Assembly (NCBI GenBank): GCA_020137815.1
Contig: CM035358.1
Coordinates: 5,802,466-5,866,465, forward strand
DNA: 64,000 bases
Direction of reading: 5' to 3'
Source of the DNA: Hormiphora californensis
Lineage: Eukaryota; Ctenophora; Tentaculata; Cydippida; Pleurobrachiidae
The notes below the pieces were generated by a model. It ran no database searches and was not told the origin of the DNA. It saw nothing but the letters and a program-made list of their open reading frames with translations. Shown here one piece after another: positions 33,610-43,840 of the stretch. Position numbers and translations under genes: made by a program. Every line of letters begins with the position of its first letter. Position 1 is the first letter of the stretch.

Positions 33610-36512
33610 CGCCTTCCGCGGCTAGTGACTGTCGGTGGAAGTTTTCTTTTATCAAGGACTCACTGGAGAATCCGTCAATACCCATCCTTTGCACCGGTAT
33701 TACGGAGACCTGGTGGCATGATGATTTCTCTGATGCCCAATTGGAGATTGAAGGCTTTCACCTAACTCGTTGTGACAGAGCGGGTAGAAGAGGTGGCGGT
33801 TGTGCACTCTACATTAACAATCAACTGACCCCTTCCTCTGAGTTCAGATTCTCAGACACGTCCAATAGTGCGGCTGCTGTATACATCAAGGAGACTCACT
33901 CGGTTTTCTGTGTTGTGTACAGGGCGCCATCTTCCCCTGCGAATGATCTTTTTGATGATCTATCCCGTTTCATTGATCAGTGCGAACTCGACAAGGGTTG
34001 TCCTGACATCTATGTCATGGGCGACTTCAATATGCCAGACATAGACTGGGGGACACTCACTGGAGGACCTAGCTCACAGATGCTACTAAAATTTGTGAAC
34101 TCATATTTTCTCACTCAGCTTGTTGACTCTCCAACACGGGGCTTGAATATTCTAGACCTCGTTCTCACCAACCGGCCAGACTATGTCTTCAAAACTGAGG
34201 TATCGGAGTCGTGTATTTCTGACCATAATATGATCAGCTCTACACTTGGGTTTGGTATCTTACCCACTCGTCAATCAGACCATCGATTCACAGACTTTGA
34301 TATTTACAACTTTCACGAGGCTAACTTCCCTGAAATGTGTAGGGAGTTGGACCAGATCGACTGGATAGCACTCGCCGACATCTGCGATGACGGTGATGGT
34401 TCTGATTTCGTTCAACTTTTCACCCTGACTGTTCTACAGGTCTTATCTCACCACTCTCGTAAGAAGAAGGCCCGTAAAAAAAGAAGGGACCCTATTCTCA
34501 GGAAATTGAAAGTGAAACAGCGGAGTTTGAATAAACGGATTACTCTTGCCCGGCAGAATAAACCTCACCTTTTGCCACAGCTAGAGGTTGGTGTTTCCAG
34601 AATTACTTGGGCCATCTTGTGTCACATTTCTCAGCGACTTGATTCTGATGAAAACGAGGCGTTGATAAAACTCAAAGCTAACCCAAAATTCTTCTGGTCA
34701 TACGCCAACCGAAAGAGGAAGACCCGGTCACGTATACCTCCTTTACAGAAAAGTGATGGGTCACTTACGGACGTTCCCGAGATGAAGGCAGAACTATTTC
34801 AATCACAATTTACCTCTGTTTTCAGCACTCCTTCAAACTCCCCTTCAGCAGCTGCAGACAACATTACTCCTTCTACATGCAGCCTTTCAGACATCGTTTT
34901 CTCCACCGCTGATATTGAAAAGGCACTACATGACCTCAATCCCTATTCAGCCGGCCCTCCAGGAGATGTACCTGCCAGAATTTTACGTGACTGCCGATCA
35001 TCGCTGTCCTACCCCCTATCCATCTTATGGGCCAAATCGTTTGATTCTGGTATTGTACCACCCTGTCTGAAACTTCAGTACATTGCACCCCTCTACAAAA
35101 AGGGTCCTAAAATGAAAGCTGAAAATTACCGCCCGATCTCCCTCACCAGTCACATTGCCAAGACATTTGAACGGGTTGTAAGATCTCAAATGGTGTCATA
35201 CTTTGAATCAGAGAACTTGTTTAACGAGTCTCAGCATGGGTTTAGAAGCAAGAGGAGCTGCTTATCCCAACTCACTCGTCACATTGACAATATTCTGAAC
35301 AATCTCAACGACCTTCTTGAAGTGGATGTAATCTACTTGGACTTCGAGAAGGCGTTTGATAAAGTTGACATCGGTATACTTCTCGAAAAGCTGCAGAGAT
35401 ATGGAGTTAAGGGCAAACTCCTTGAATGGATCCGCAGCTTCCTACTAGACCGGAAACAAACGGTCTTAGTCGACGGCGTAGCGTCTTCTTTTGCAGAAGT
35501 CAGAAGTGGGGTCCCACAAGGGACTGTTCTCGGTCCACTTTTATTTCTGATTTATGTAATTGACCTGGAATCCGTAATCAAACACGGTTCTTCTTTGTCG
35601 TTCGCTGATGACACTAAAATCTTCTCTGCTATCCGTACTATGGTTGACAAATTGAACCTACAGGAGGATCTGAACAGTGTGATAACCTGGGCTGACGCTA
35701 ACAATATGTCCTTGCACCAGTCAAAGTTCGAGGTCATGAATTTCACCCTGAATCACACCAGTTCGCTTAGAGAAGTACCGTTCAGTGCTGAGAACTATTC
35801 CTATCAACTGTCTGATGGGAGGTTCATCGATCCAACAGACACTGTCCGAGACTTAGGTGTTCTACTCTCGAGTGATGGTCAATGGTCGGCCCAAATATCT
35901 CGAGTTGTTACCACGGCTAGTCGGGTTGCTGGATGGACGTTAAGTGCATTTAGATCCAGAACTCGCCGCACCATGATGACTCTTTACAAGTCACTGGTGC
36001 GTCCCCATCTTGACTACTGTTGCACACTGTGGTCACCTTCCAAAAATGGGGATATCAGTCGTGTTGAGGATATTCAACGATCTTACACCCGTAAGATCGT
36101 TGGTCTCAAGGGGCTGAACTACTGGCAACGTCTTCAAACCCTGGGACTTTTGTCGCTTCAGCGCCGACGAGAGAGGTACACTATGATTCTTGTGTGGAAA
36201 GTGTACAACAATGAGATACCCAACAGTACTGACATGTGTTTCGTCGACAGTCACCGCTCTGGCCCTAGAGCTGTCGTCCCTCGATACTCGTACGAGGCTC
36301 AACGATCTATCTTGTCGCTATATGAACAATCATTTGCGGTACTGGGGGCAAGGTTGTGGAACACTTTGCCTCGATCTGTAAAGGAGGCCCCAACTCTTTA
36401 TCAGTTCAAATCTCAGCTAGGTAGTTTCCTCTCTACCATTCCGGATACACCCCCCATCAGCGGTTATCCTGCTCAAGCAAACAGCAACTCAATACTAGAG
36501 TGGTGTCCATGA
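33369..36512 (+). CDS. LINE ORF2: AP endonuclease and reverse transcriptase
   Basis: Open from 33369 in the -1 frame relative to ORF1 (240-nt overlap). There is no ATG before the endonuclease, so it is probably translated by -1 frameshift or termination-reinitiation. Endonuclease motifs: INARSL, TGITETWW, GDFNMPDIDW, SDHNM. Reverse transcriptase motifs: ENYRPISL, YLDFEKAFDKVD (A), SGVPQGTVLGPLLFL (B), FADDTKIF (C), then SLVRPHLDYCCTLW and the C-terminal RRRERY region. All key residues look intact. It copies element RNA at nicked target DNA. Coverage from the first plausible residue gives about 1000 codons, normal for CR1/jockey ORF2. Confidence 0.9.
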   Translation, partial: HPFTRGFSHGIDGLSEGRDSSRSKDVTELISTVLQGRDDEGTHTPAQTSDTHTTRPEHPDQLPRGSGTVSELLLINARSLTPSAASDCRWKFSFIKDSLENPSIPILCTGITETWWHDDFSDAQLEIEGFHLTRCDRAGRRGGGCALYINNQLTPSSEFRFSDTSNSAAAVYIKETHSVFCVVYRAPSSPANDLFDDLSRFIDQCELDKGCPDIYVMGDFNMPDIDWGTLTGGPSSQMLLKFVNSYFLTQLVDSPTRGLNILDLVLTNRPDYVFKTEVSESCISDHNMISSTLGFGILPTRQSDHRFTDFDIYNFHEANFPEMCRELDQIDWIALADICDDGDGSDFVQLFTLTVLQVLSHHSRKKKARKKRRDPILRKLKVKQRSLNKRITLARQNKPHLLPQLEVGVSRITWAILCHISQRLDSDENEALIKLKANPKFFWSYANRKRKTRSRIPPLQKSDGSLTDVPEMKAELFQSQFTSVFSTPSNSPSAAADNITPSTCSLSDIVFSTADIEKALHDLNPYSAGPPGDVPARILRDCRSSLSYPLSILWAKSFDSGIVPPCLKLQYIAPLYKKGPKMKAENYRPISLTSHIAKTFERVVRSQMVSYFESENLFNESQHGFRSKRSCLSQLTRHIDNILNNLNDLLEVDVIYLDFEKAFDKVDIGILLEKLQRYGVKGKLLEWIRSFLLDRKQTVLVDGVASSFAEVRSGVPQGTVLGPLLFLIYVIDLESVIKHGSSLSFADDTKIFSAIRTMVDKLNLQEDLNSVITWADANNMSLHQSKFEVMNFTLNHTSSLREVPFSAENYSYQLSDGRFIDPTDTVRDLGVLLSSDGQWSAQISRVVTTASRVAGWTLSAFRSRTRRTMMTLYKSLVRPHLDYCCTLWSPSKNGDISRVEDIQRSYTRKIVGLKGLNYWQRLQTLGLLSLQRRRERYTMILVWKVYNNEIPNSTDMCFVDSHRSGPRAVVPRYSYEAQRSILSLYEQSFAVLGARLWNTLPRSVKEAPTLYQFKSQLGSFLSTIPDTPPISGYPAQANSNSILEWCP

Positions 36513-36983
36513 TGCGTGTTAGTGTGTTATGTGTCGCTGTGCTGTAAGTGTACTGAGTATTGACTCTTTTTAGGAGGTTTATCTTTTTAAATATCCTGTG
36601 TGTTACGCAAATTTATGAATTTGAATTTGAATTTATTTGAATTTGAAACCAGGATCAAGTCTTTATCTTATCAGGAACCGGAGATATACTCCATTTTTTT
36701 TCAACTGTTCACCCCCCAAAGTCGTGCGCGGAATTGTTTTGCGCGTCTATCACATGTTAACGTGTAGCGCGCGCAGCGTAAATTAAAATATCGCACGCGC
36801 ACGAGTTGAGGGGTGAACAGTTGAATAAAAATGGACTTTATGACCAATTAACTAATTGTGTGCGCGGCGGCCTGTCGCTTAAATAAAAAATTCGACTATA
36901 TGAGAAAAAGCCGCGCAAGAGGTGACGCGCAAATAAACAACGCGCAATGAGATCATATAAAACAACAGGTGGGTGATGTTTAC

Positions 36984-37151
36984 TTGCGCGAACAGCTCCA
37001 ACCCTATGTCGTCGCGCGTTACGTTGTTAAATGACCCGAACCAGGGCGATGAAATTATGGTATCGGTGTCTTGCAGAGCTTGTTCCTGCAGCGAGAGGGA
37101 GAAGGGAAGGAGCTGCAGCAGCTGCGCCTGCAGTAGACAAAGCTGTAACAT
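36984..37151 (-). CDS. candidate first coding exon of an unidentified gene
   Basis: ATG at 37151 opens 56 codons (MLQLCLLQAQLLQLLPF, DTDTIISSPWFGSFNNV, DDIGLELFAQ), ending at a CAA-GTAAAC donor. Amphipathic and Leu/Gln-rich with no recognised domain. The next exon would be left of the LINE; see 31814-31880. Not a transposon protein that I know. Confidence 0.3.
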
Positions 37152-37688
37152 GACCCTACATTTTATGCATACATTCTTGTGGAGAGGAAAATATAGTTCA
37201 AGACTCAGAAACTCATTTGTTGTGTCATTTTGTGGGGCCCTGGATTGGGCAATTAATCACATGCTGAACAGTAAACATACATGGCTTACACTTAATAAAA
37301 TTAACACTGATTTCTATGACCAATAAAACACAACGACAACTAATACTTTGGGCACGTCGCGCCCTCTTTTTTCGCGCGCGATTTTTCGCGAACCCCTCAC
37401 ACTGCGGAGGGGCTGCTTCGCAGCCAAATTAATACTAATAATTAAGGTTCATCGAGTGCCATGTAATCTCAACCTAGTAACCAACATTCACAGCCACACT
37501 TCATTTGTAGCCCTGATTATTTTCCTAGTTCTAGTAATTAATTTTTCAAAGAATTAGGGTAAAAAGGGTAACATGTCCTGGCTTACATTGTGTAGAAGGT
37601 ATCCACACTCCCACAGACTGAACCAACACAATTGCGTCCATGTGTCCCTCTATTGTTCGCCCACTTCCACACATTTCCCTTTATACAT

Positions 37689-38460
37689 TTACTCAGCCTT
37701 CAGTGCCTTTCCGCCGCCATAAACCCGATACTGGAACAGGAAAATATACGCAAAGAAAGCATTTATGGCAGATGGGGCAATAAAATCTGCTGCCCCTGAC
37801 ATGACAGCTGTGAAACATCTCCCGGAAAACTGGAAACACTGCATGGCCAGTGTAGCACCACTCATGGCACCAGTACTCTTGGCTTTATAATGCCCCCATG
37901 TGGTTGAGATTTTGTTAAAGATCATAATGGGGAAGATACATTTCAGAACGATTTGGAGATATTCCAATGGTGTACTGGCAAGGAGTACAGTGGTGGTAGT
38001 CTTGAATAGGATTGTTAGGAGTAGATTGCGATGTTGGGATAGATAGTATCGGGATAGGAGTTGGATAATAAAGACTTGAATGTTGGTTATTATCAGTTCC
38101 AGCCAATTACTGTAGTCTAGACCTGGAGAGAAGGAAGGAAGTGTCAGGACTCAGGATGAGAGTTCTCATTACATACATGTTACAATTGTAGGCAACATTT
38201 TGTTCAATGGTGATAGAATTTTACTACTAACCGGGAGCACAGAAAATTTATTAAAAGACGTCATAATGACTAAATAATTTACCTTGTTTGATGCAAAAAG
38301 CGCAAACTAAACTAGTTATAACATCAATGGTAATAAACATGTTGAAGTTTACCCCAGCCCCACTTTTGGATTGATATATTTTCTGGATTTGGGGCAGAAG
38401 GGAGGTGGACCCGACGACAGCGAGGAGGTAGCCAAACACTTGCAGGAAAGTAACATCCAT
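37689..38460 (-). CDS. SLC66A3: PQ-loop transporter, SLC66A3-like
   Basis: Two exons, 38283-38460 and 37689-38122 (phase 1 junction, AAACAAG / GTCTAGAC), give 203 residues; human SLC66A3 is about 202. The seven-helix PQ-loop fold is expected in lysosomal or other internal membranes; substrate unknown. The first PQ-loop is clear (LLPQIQKIYQSKSGAGVN). The second is degenerate, around FNKISTTWGHYKAKSTGAMSG, as I recall for the human protein. The C-terminus KALKAE resembles human KTAIKAE. MPDU1 is an alternative but is longer (about 247). Start chosen at the first ATG, just before the first helix. Confidence 0.78.
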
Positions 38461-38627
38461 TTTAATAATCAGCTAACCTGGAATGATTTCAGATTTAGTT
38501 TAGTTAGACTCTAAGTTGCCGAATAAGGAATAAAGGTTCATAAACTAAACTTGTGTTCGAAGTTAACAAAGAAGGTAATATGGGGGGGGGGCGGGTAAAA
38601 GGGGTTTACACTTTGTCTAGCGAGCTA

Positions 38628-39107
38628 TATACCCTGCTAACTTAAATAATGCGCCAGTGGCGAGAAGTCCCACTAGCGCGCTCTCAGTAAACAGCCAGTC
38701 CAGCGGCAGATTATTTCCCACTGGCAGGTTATTTATTTTTAACTCCTACGTAACATTCAAAGTGTGTGTAAATGATCAGTTCTTACTAAAATACAGAGGG
38801 AACACTATGTGCAACACTTACACACTACATTGGAGAGAAAGAAAGGACACATTCCGTCAATTACTCTCTCTTTATCTCCCCTTTTGTCTCACTATCTCTT
38901 TCTCTGTGTTATTTGTGACATGCCCCTTATCAGGCTATTTCTTTCACTCTCTTTCCTTAGCAACTGCTTAGTAACTGTTCCCAAACAGTGTACACTCAAT
39001 TGTGACGTGTTTTTAACTATTTCTCAGTTCTCTTTGTGTGTTTTGATTAGTGTTCTCTCTCTTGTTGGTGTGTAATACTTGAAATAAACAACTAAAGCAG
39101 GGTATAT
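38628..39107. mobile_element. possible 480-bp inverted-repeat element
   Basis: TATATACCCTGCTAA at the left and AGCAGGGTATATA at the right are inverted. The interior includes a ctctcttt-rich stretch. Only about 13-16 bp pair, so this is tentative. Confidence 0.4.
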
Positions 39108-39110
39108 AAC

Positions 39111-39300
39111 CCATAAACTCTGACCACTGGCACGTTATAGGTTTAAACCCCTCCGCCTCTCCCTCGGCTCCGCCTCGGGATCGTCGTCGTGATTTAAACC
39201 AGTTTATCCGCCAGCGGCGGATAAACTCCAGCTAACTTCTCCCAGCGGCGCGCTGGGAGAAAGTTATCTGAAATAACGCGCCAGTGGCCAGAGTTTATGC
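39111..39300. mobile_element. 190-bp foldback/MITE
   Basis: CATAAACTCTGACCACTGGC + acgttat at the left pairs with ATAACGCGCCAGTGGCCAGAG + TTTATG at the right. Two inner GC-rich hairpins (tatccgccagcggcggata, ctcccagcggcgcgctggga). Confidence 0.75.
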
Positions 39301-40282
39301 CTCATATAAACAAATTACAAATCTAGCTCGATGAATGATGGTATTATCAATCGGCTAATCGGCTATATTCTATAAGAATCTCACACTCAGCAGACTCATA
39401 ACGTATGGTCCATTGTTTACCCACGGCTCTGCTCAGCCTAATTTGATTTTGTGGCAACCTGAGCCCACTGGAGGAAAGAGAGAAAGAGCTTTGAAGCGGC
39501 TCTACGGAATCTGATTTTTGTGCAATATATACGGCCTGTAAAATGGAATGATATGCCCAGCTAGAAATAATAATAATAAGAGAATAAATATATCGCACAC
39601 ACTCTCACAAGGTGCTACAGAGCAGGGAAATATATACCACACAGCTCCTCACACAGCCAAGAAAGAAAGCAATCAATGGTATCACTACCTCACACCATGT
39701 ACAGGATGGTGTGAGAAAGAGAGGGTCAAGAAAGGTATAACACTGTACAGTGTATAGATTCATTAAGACATTAAATACTGGACATGACTCTTTTCAAACA
39801 GATCAGGCACATACAGGTCACAGGAATAGGGACCCACACTATTTTACAAATCCTGCATGAACGATGTGGTATGTTTACACAGGGAGGAATATGTTTTGAG
39901 AGAGGGACTGAGGACGGAAAAGGAACTACATTGAAATGAAATACTGATGCAGCTGACATGACTCTCCCTCTTTTTCAATGCCTTCCTCTCAGTCTCTCCC
40001 TCTCCCTCTCTCTCCCCAAACTGATTTCTCACTAACTCTCTCGCTCTCTATGTGTATCTATCTTTCTCTCTTTTTCTCTCTCACTCCTTCTCTCTCCCAC
40101 TCACTCATAGAGAGGAGTTATACAGTAAGGATCTTTGACATGTGATCCCCATGTGCTTTATCAGCGGTCAGTGGTTGGAGATACGTGGCACCGTTATCTC
40201 TCTAATCTCTCTGATCTCTCTCCCACTTGCTTGTAGCTCACTTTGGTATGTGTTCCTTTGTGCCCCTATCTTCTTCTTCTAG

Positions 40283-40390
40283 GTAGAAAACACTACGACT
40301 CCAAGAAGTACACCCCAGAAATCCCGAATTTCTGGACGGGGTACCTCAAGGCTGTGGAACGTAACCATTGTGCTACATCCCTTCATCTTG
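40283..40390 (+). CDS. candidate orphan exon
   Basis: After a ttcttcttctag acceptor, an open stretch encodes KHYDSKKYTPEIPNFW, GYLKAVERNHCATSL up to a CTTG-GTGACG donor. The composition looks like real protein, but I recognise no family and found no partner exon nearby. It could belong to a gene disrupted by the transposon region that follows. Confidence 0.3.
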
Positions 40391-40395
40391 GTGAC

Positions 40396-40472
40396 GCAGT
40401 CACCCTTACAACTCGCGCGCGTAGCGCGCGAAAACGAAGCCCGCGAAGCGGGCTGAGTTGTAAGGTGATGGC
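40396..40472. mobile_element. small GC-rich foldback element
   Basis: TCACCCTTACAACTC at the left and GAGTTGTAAGGTGA at the right, with two inner hairpins (gcgcgcgtagcgcgc and agcccgcgaagcgggct). About 75 bp, non-coding. Confidence 0.65.
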
Positions 40473-41095
40473 ATCACCAACCCTTCATCTCAGCCCCTCA
40501 CGGGGCTGAGACAGCCTCTAGTCTCTACGAAGAAGAAGCTCCCTATCACATCCATCCTCCGCTAAATTCAAAATTTTGTTCATTGTTCAGGCGAATAAAA
40601 ATCACGTTTCTGAACAGCCTCAGCATCATCTTCTCAGGACGACCGGAGGTTAACCCTGCTTCCTGTTTCCTCTTTGTCAACAGACACACAGTGGGTCTGA
40701 CCCACTGGCCACTTCACATATTCCTACCCAATCAGCAATCCAGTGACTGAGACTCAAACATTCCTCCATCCTCCTAGACTTCGTGGATGGTCCAGACACG
40801 CTCTACATGCAAGATCCAGCATGTTCAGTTTACTGAGAATCAATGCCTGTTCATCTACACGGAGCGAGAAAAGGGGACTTCCTACCGATCCATCAGAACA
40901 CACAGTAGAGCCTGGTATTCCCTCCCCGCCCCGGATTCCCAAACAGAACCCCTGAGGACAATGCGATCTACACCTCCTGGAAGCGGACCAAGGATTCTGG
41001 CAAAATCTCCAGCGACAATGAGGGGAACAGCGGGAGAAGAAGGACTGCTAGATCCCGCTCTAACATTTAACTACCATGTCCGCTAACATCCTAAA

Positions 41096-41612
41096 ATGGG
41101 ATCCAGCGTCTAGCTTTCTGGCAGAAAACGACAAACGTGCTGCAGCCCTGGGGATTAAGCGAACCAGCCTGTGACGGATTCTGAGGAAAGACCTGCCCTT
41201 CAGGACCTACAGAGCGGACAGGAGGCAGACCCTTGTGCCCACCTTAGGAGGAGGCAGTTCTGCATCTGATTCGATAGCCAGTTACTCACCGACCACTACT
41301 TCCTCGACTTCATTCTTTGGACAGATGAGGCTAACATCCATCTCGAGTCTCAACGGATCCGTCTGTAGGAGTACCAACATATTCTGGGAAGCAACTCCAC
41401 CTATAGGACACACCTGGACGAAGTCTAACTACTCCCAAAAGCTCGTCATGTGGGCTGGATTGAGCTCCGTCCTATATAGGCTTGATCTGATAGGCTCCTT
41501 ATTCATACACAATGCTGCTGGTAACTCCGCTACAATGAACTCTTCTCGATACCAGGATATGCTGCAAACCCTAGTCTTCCCCCGGGAATGCCAAGAGAAC
41601 TGGGAGTAGTGG
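41096..41612 (+). pseudogene. decayed Tc1/mariner-type transposase
   Basis: With frameshifts and stops the strand reads a helix-turn-helix-like segment (FLAENDKRAAALGIKRTSL, then RILRKDLPFRTYR), a DDE motif region (ILWTDEANIHLESQRIR) and a distal part (YSQKLVMWAGLSSV, SRYQDMLQTLVFP). The order fits IS630/Tc1/mariner transposases. No complete frame remains. Confidence 0.65.
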
Positions 41613-41639
41613 GAGTACTGTATTCCCAGGGAGCCAGCA

Positions 41640-41965
41640 GTGAAGGAGCCCCGCATCTCACTGACGTTCCGTAAGCTGTCCCCTATCCCCATCTCCGACA
41701 CCCCTTCCCGTGTTCCCCCTGTTAAAGAACCCGAGACTCCCCAGCACCCTCCTAAACGGGTTCTAATACTGTCGGACTCTATGTTCAGTGGCATCAATAG
41801 GGACTTCCCATCTGGTATTCCAGGTCTACAGGTGGTATACCGTCAGTTCTATCAGCTAACAGACCTGGACAAATACTCCCATATGTTTGAGGGCACTGAT
41901 ACAGTATTCATCTCGGCTGGCATCAACGACATCACAAGATATGGTCACCGAGCATGGTCCCTTAT
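41640..41965 (+). pseudogene. SGNH/GDSL-like domain fragment in the transposon cluster
   Basis: The frame starting at 41640 contains KRVLILSDSMFSGINRDF then VFISAGINDITRYG: the D-S catalytic block and the G-x-N-D block of SGNH hydrolases. It follows a Pro-rich stretch (PPVKEPETPQHPP). Such domains occur in ORF1 of some CR1-like LINEs and in other transposons. The frame continues into unrelated sequence and breaks, so it is a remnant. Confidence 0.5.
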
Positions 41966-41979
41966 GGAGGTAGTGGCCA

Positions 41980-42381
41980 GTGGGTCCGATAATCCGGCGC
42001 CTTTCCCTAATCATCTTCCACTGTGGTGGCAAGACGGAGCATACCCCGGATACAAGCTACATGCGCTACGGAGTTCTCCCTGCCTCTTCCGCCATCTGGG
42101 AGCGGCTTTCATACATTCTCGGACACCACCACCTCCCTCAACCGGCGTGTTATTGCAATGGCCTCCACCAACACCCTCGAAGTCCTGAACCAACACCACT
42201 CTACCCTCTATCTGGATGGAACTTTCAACCTGTCGACCACTTGACGCCCACCACCGGTTCCAGTCCAAAAGTAACAGTCTGGGCTGGAATTTCTACTATC
42301 ACCGGAGTAATTGGACAATTTGTCTTCCGCGATGCTCCTCTCCCACCACCTGCATCTCAACCCCTCCTTAAAATCTGTTGA
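41980..42381 (+). pseudogene. second decayed transposase fragment
   Basis: One frame encodes SPKVTVWAGISTITGVIGQF, a typical Tc1/mariner segment before the third acidic residue, preceded by a Pro/His-rich stretch. Related pieces occur at 44160-44345. Confidence 0.6.
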
Positions 42382-42605
42382 TCAGTGGGCGTATCGCTAC
42401 ATGCTCGAAACCCAGGTCTTTCTAGCCCTTGGGGACTTCTTCAACAACAACCCTCATCTCCTCCCCCTCCGACCACCGTTATTCTGACAACAGAACGGGG
42501 CACCTTGCCATTAACCGTACCACATCCGGGAGCTGCTGGAGATCTACTTCGGAAACAGGATCATCGCGAAATTCAACGGCAGACAGAGGAATCAGCCAGC
42601 TCCAC

Positions 42606-43840
42606 CTTCAAACTTTTCAACACTACTTTAAACAAATTAATTTGAGTTTCAGCAACATGTCGAAGTAACGGCCCCAAAGGGCAGAAAACGATACGATGCC
42701 AAAATATTGTGGAAACAGACGACAGTGCTGACCTGAAGGCGATCCTGGGGAAGTTGCACGAAGAAGCCAGTGATGAAGTGAAGCGATTGATCCAGGGGTA
42801 TGATCCGACGAAGAAGCACAATACGAACCTCCAGAGAGACTTGAACTTGATAGAGGAGTGGAGCCGGAAGAACAACATGGCTCTCTCCACAGAGAAAAAG
42901 TTTCAGGTCCTGAATAAGGTTATAAACTCCACGAAGCCACTGAGAGATCTACCTTTCAATGCTGTGAATGCTATTTCTACTTCAACCCGAACGGAGATAT
43001 CATCGAAGCAGAATTCGGAGTAAAAGACCTGGGATATACCTGACAGAGGATGAGAAAGTTCGATTTCCACATCGCAAACCATCGCAACAGAGGCCAAGAG
43101 GATCGCTGGATGGGCCCTCGGAGTGTTCAGAAACCGGTTTCGAAAACGACGATGAAACACTTTTCAAGGCATTGGTCAGGCCAAAGCTAGAATACTGTCG
43201 GCTCTCTGGGTCTCCCACGACGATTGGTAAACATCGCTAAGCTCGAGGGAGTCCAGAGATTTTACGCGGCGGATCGAGGAGTGATCGGGATGGACTACTG
43301 GGAGAGGCTCAAGTTCCTGGGGATCAGTCACTTCAACGGCGACGGGAGCGATTCATGATAATCCATCTCTGGAAAGTAGATTCATGGACTCAGTCCCAGA
43401 AACATACCACCAGGCCCGTGGACGAGTCATTCAAGGTTCATCACACGGCGAGGTCTCCTAGCTGAATACCCGACCTTACACTTCGGCCCAAGATTCAATT
43501 GAGAACCATCAGGGAAGGAGGATCATCTCAGTGAGGTCAGTCAAGCTCTTCAATAGGATGCCGAAAGAAGTTCGAAGATGCGAAACACTAGAGGATCTCA
43601 AAGTTTCTCTCGGTAAGTTCCTGGATGGTATACCTGATCACCCTCCAGTTCGGGGCTACAGGAGTCCCAACGACAACTCATGGTTACACTGGCTCCCCCC
43701 TGGGTAGTGTATGTTGGTCACTGCATCATTCACATCATGTTAGTCGAGAAGCAATGCTGAGAGAACGTGGTATATTTGTCTTTATGCATTGTATGCCGAA
43801 TCTAATTTTGTAAACTTGTAAACTTGTAAACTTGTAATGG
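42606..43840 (+). pseudogene. truncated LINE of the CR1/jockey group
   Basis: 42606-42646 matches the 5' leader of the intact LINE (tttcaacactactttaaaca). It is joined directly to ORF2 C-terminal sequence: LIEEWSRKNNMALSTEK, AKRIAGWALGVFRNR, ALVRPKLEYC-like, DYWERLKFLG. Many frameshifts. The 3' end is the short repeat aaacttgtaaacttgtaa (43806-43838). Joining of 5' leader to 3' end implies an internal deletion or template switch. Confidence 0.7.

Larger units (their letters stand above)
32164..36650 (+). mobile_element. apparently full-length CR1/jockey-group LINE
   Basis: About 4.5 kb. Short 5' leader (aacactactttaaacaaatt) before ORF1, two long ORFs without internal stops, and a 3' end in short gaatttgaattt repeats instead of poly(A), as in CR1/L2-type elements. 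Inserted in a foldback element. A fragment of the same leader recurs at 42606-42646, so the family has other members here. Confidence 0.88.
32031..36892. mobile_element. foldback element split by a LINE
   Basis: Ends AATTTTTTATTTAAGCGACA + GGCCGCCGCG at the left and the reverse complement at 36861-36892. Inside, CCGGTTCCTGATGAG (about 32090) pairs with CTTATCAGGAACCGG (about 36667-36681). The two halves total about 380 bp without the LINE. The inner motif recurs in a small foldback at 57043-57232, so it belongs to a family. No transposase. Confidence 0.7.

Noticed and set aside
33741-36512. LINE ORF2 starting at 33741
   Set aside because: The endonuclease motifs INARSL and ITETWW lie upstream in the same frame, so the protein must begin earlier.
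41640-42188. Complete SGNH hydrolase gene
   Set aside because: Only two motif blocks are present, there is no catalytic C-terminal block in frame, and it is surrounded by transposon debris.
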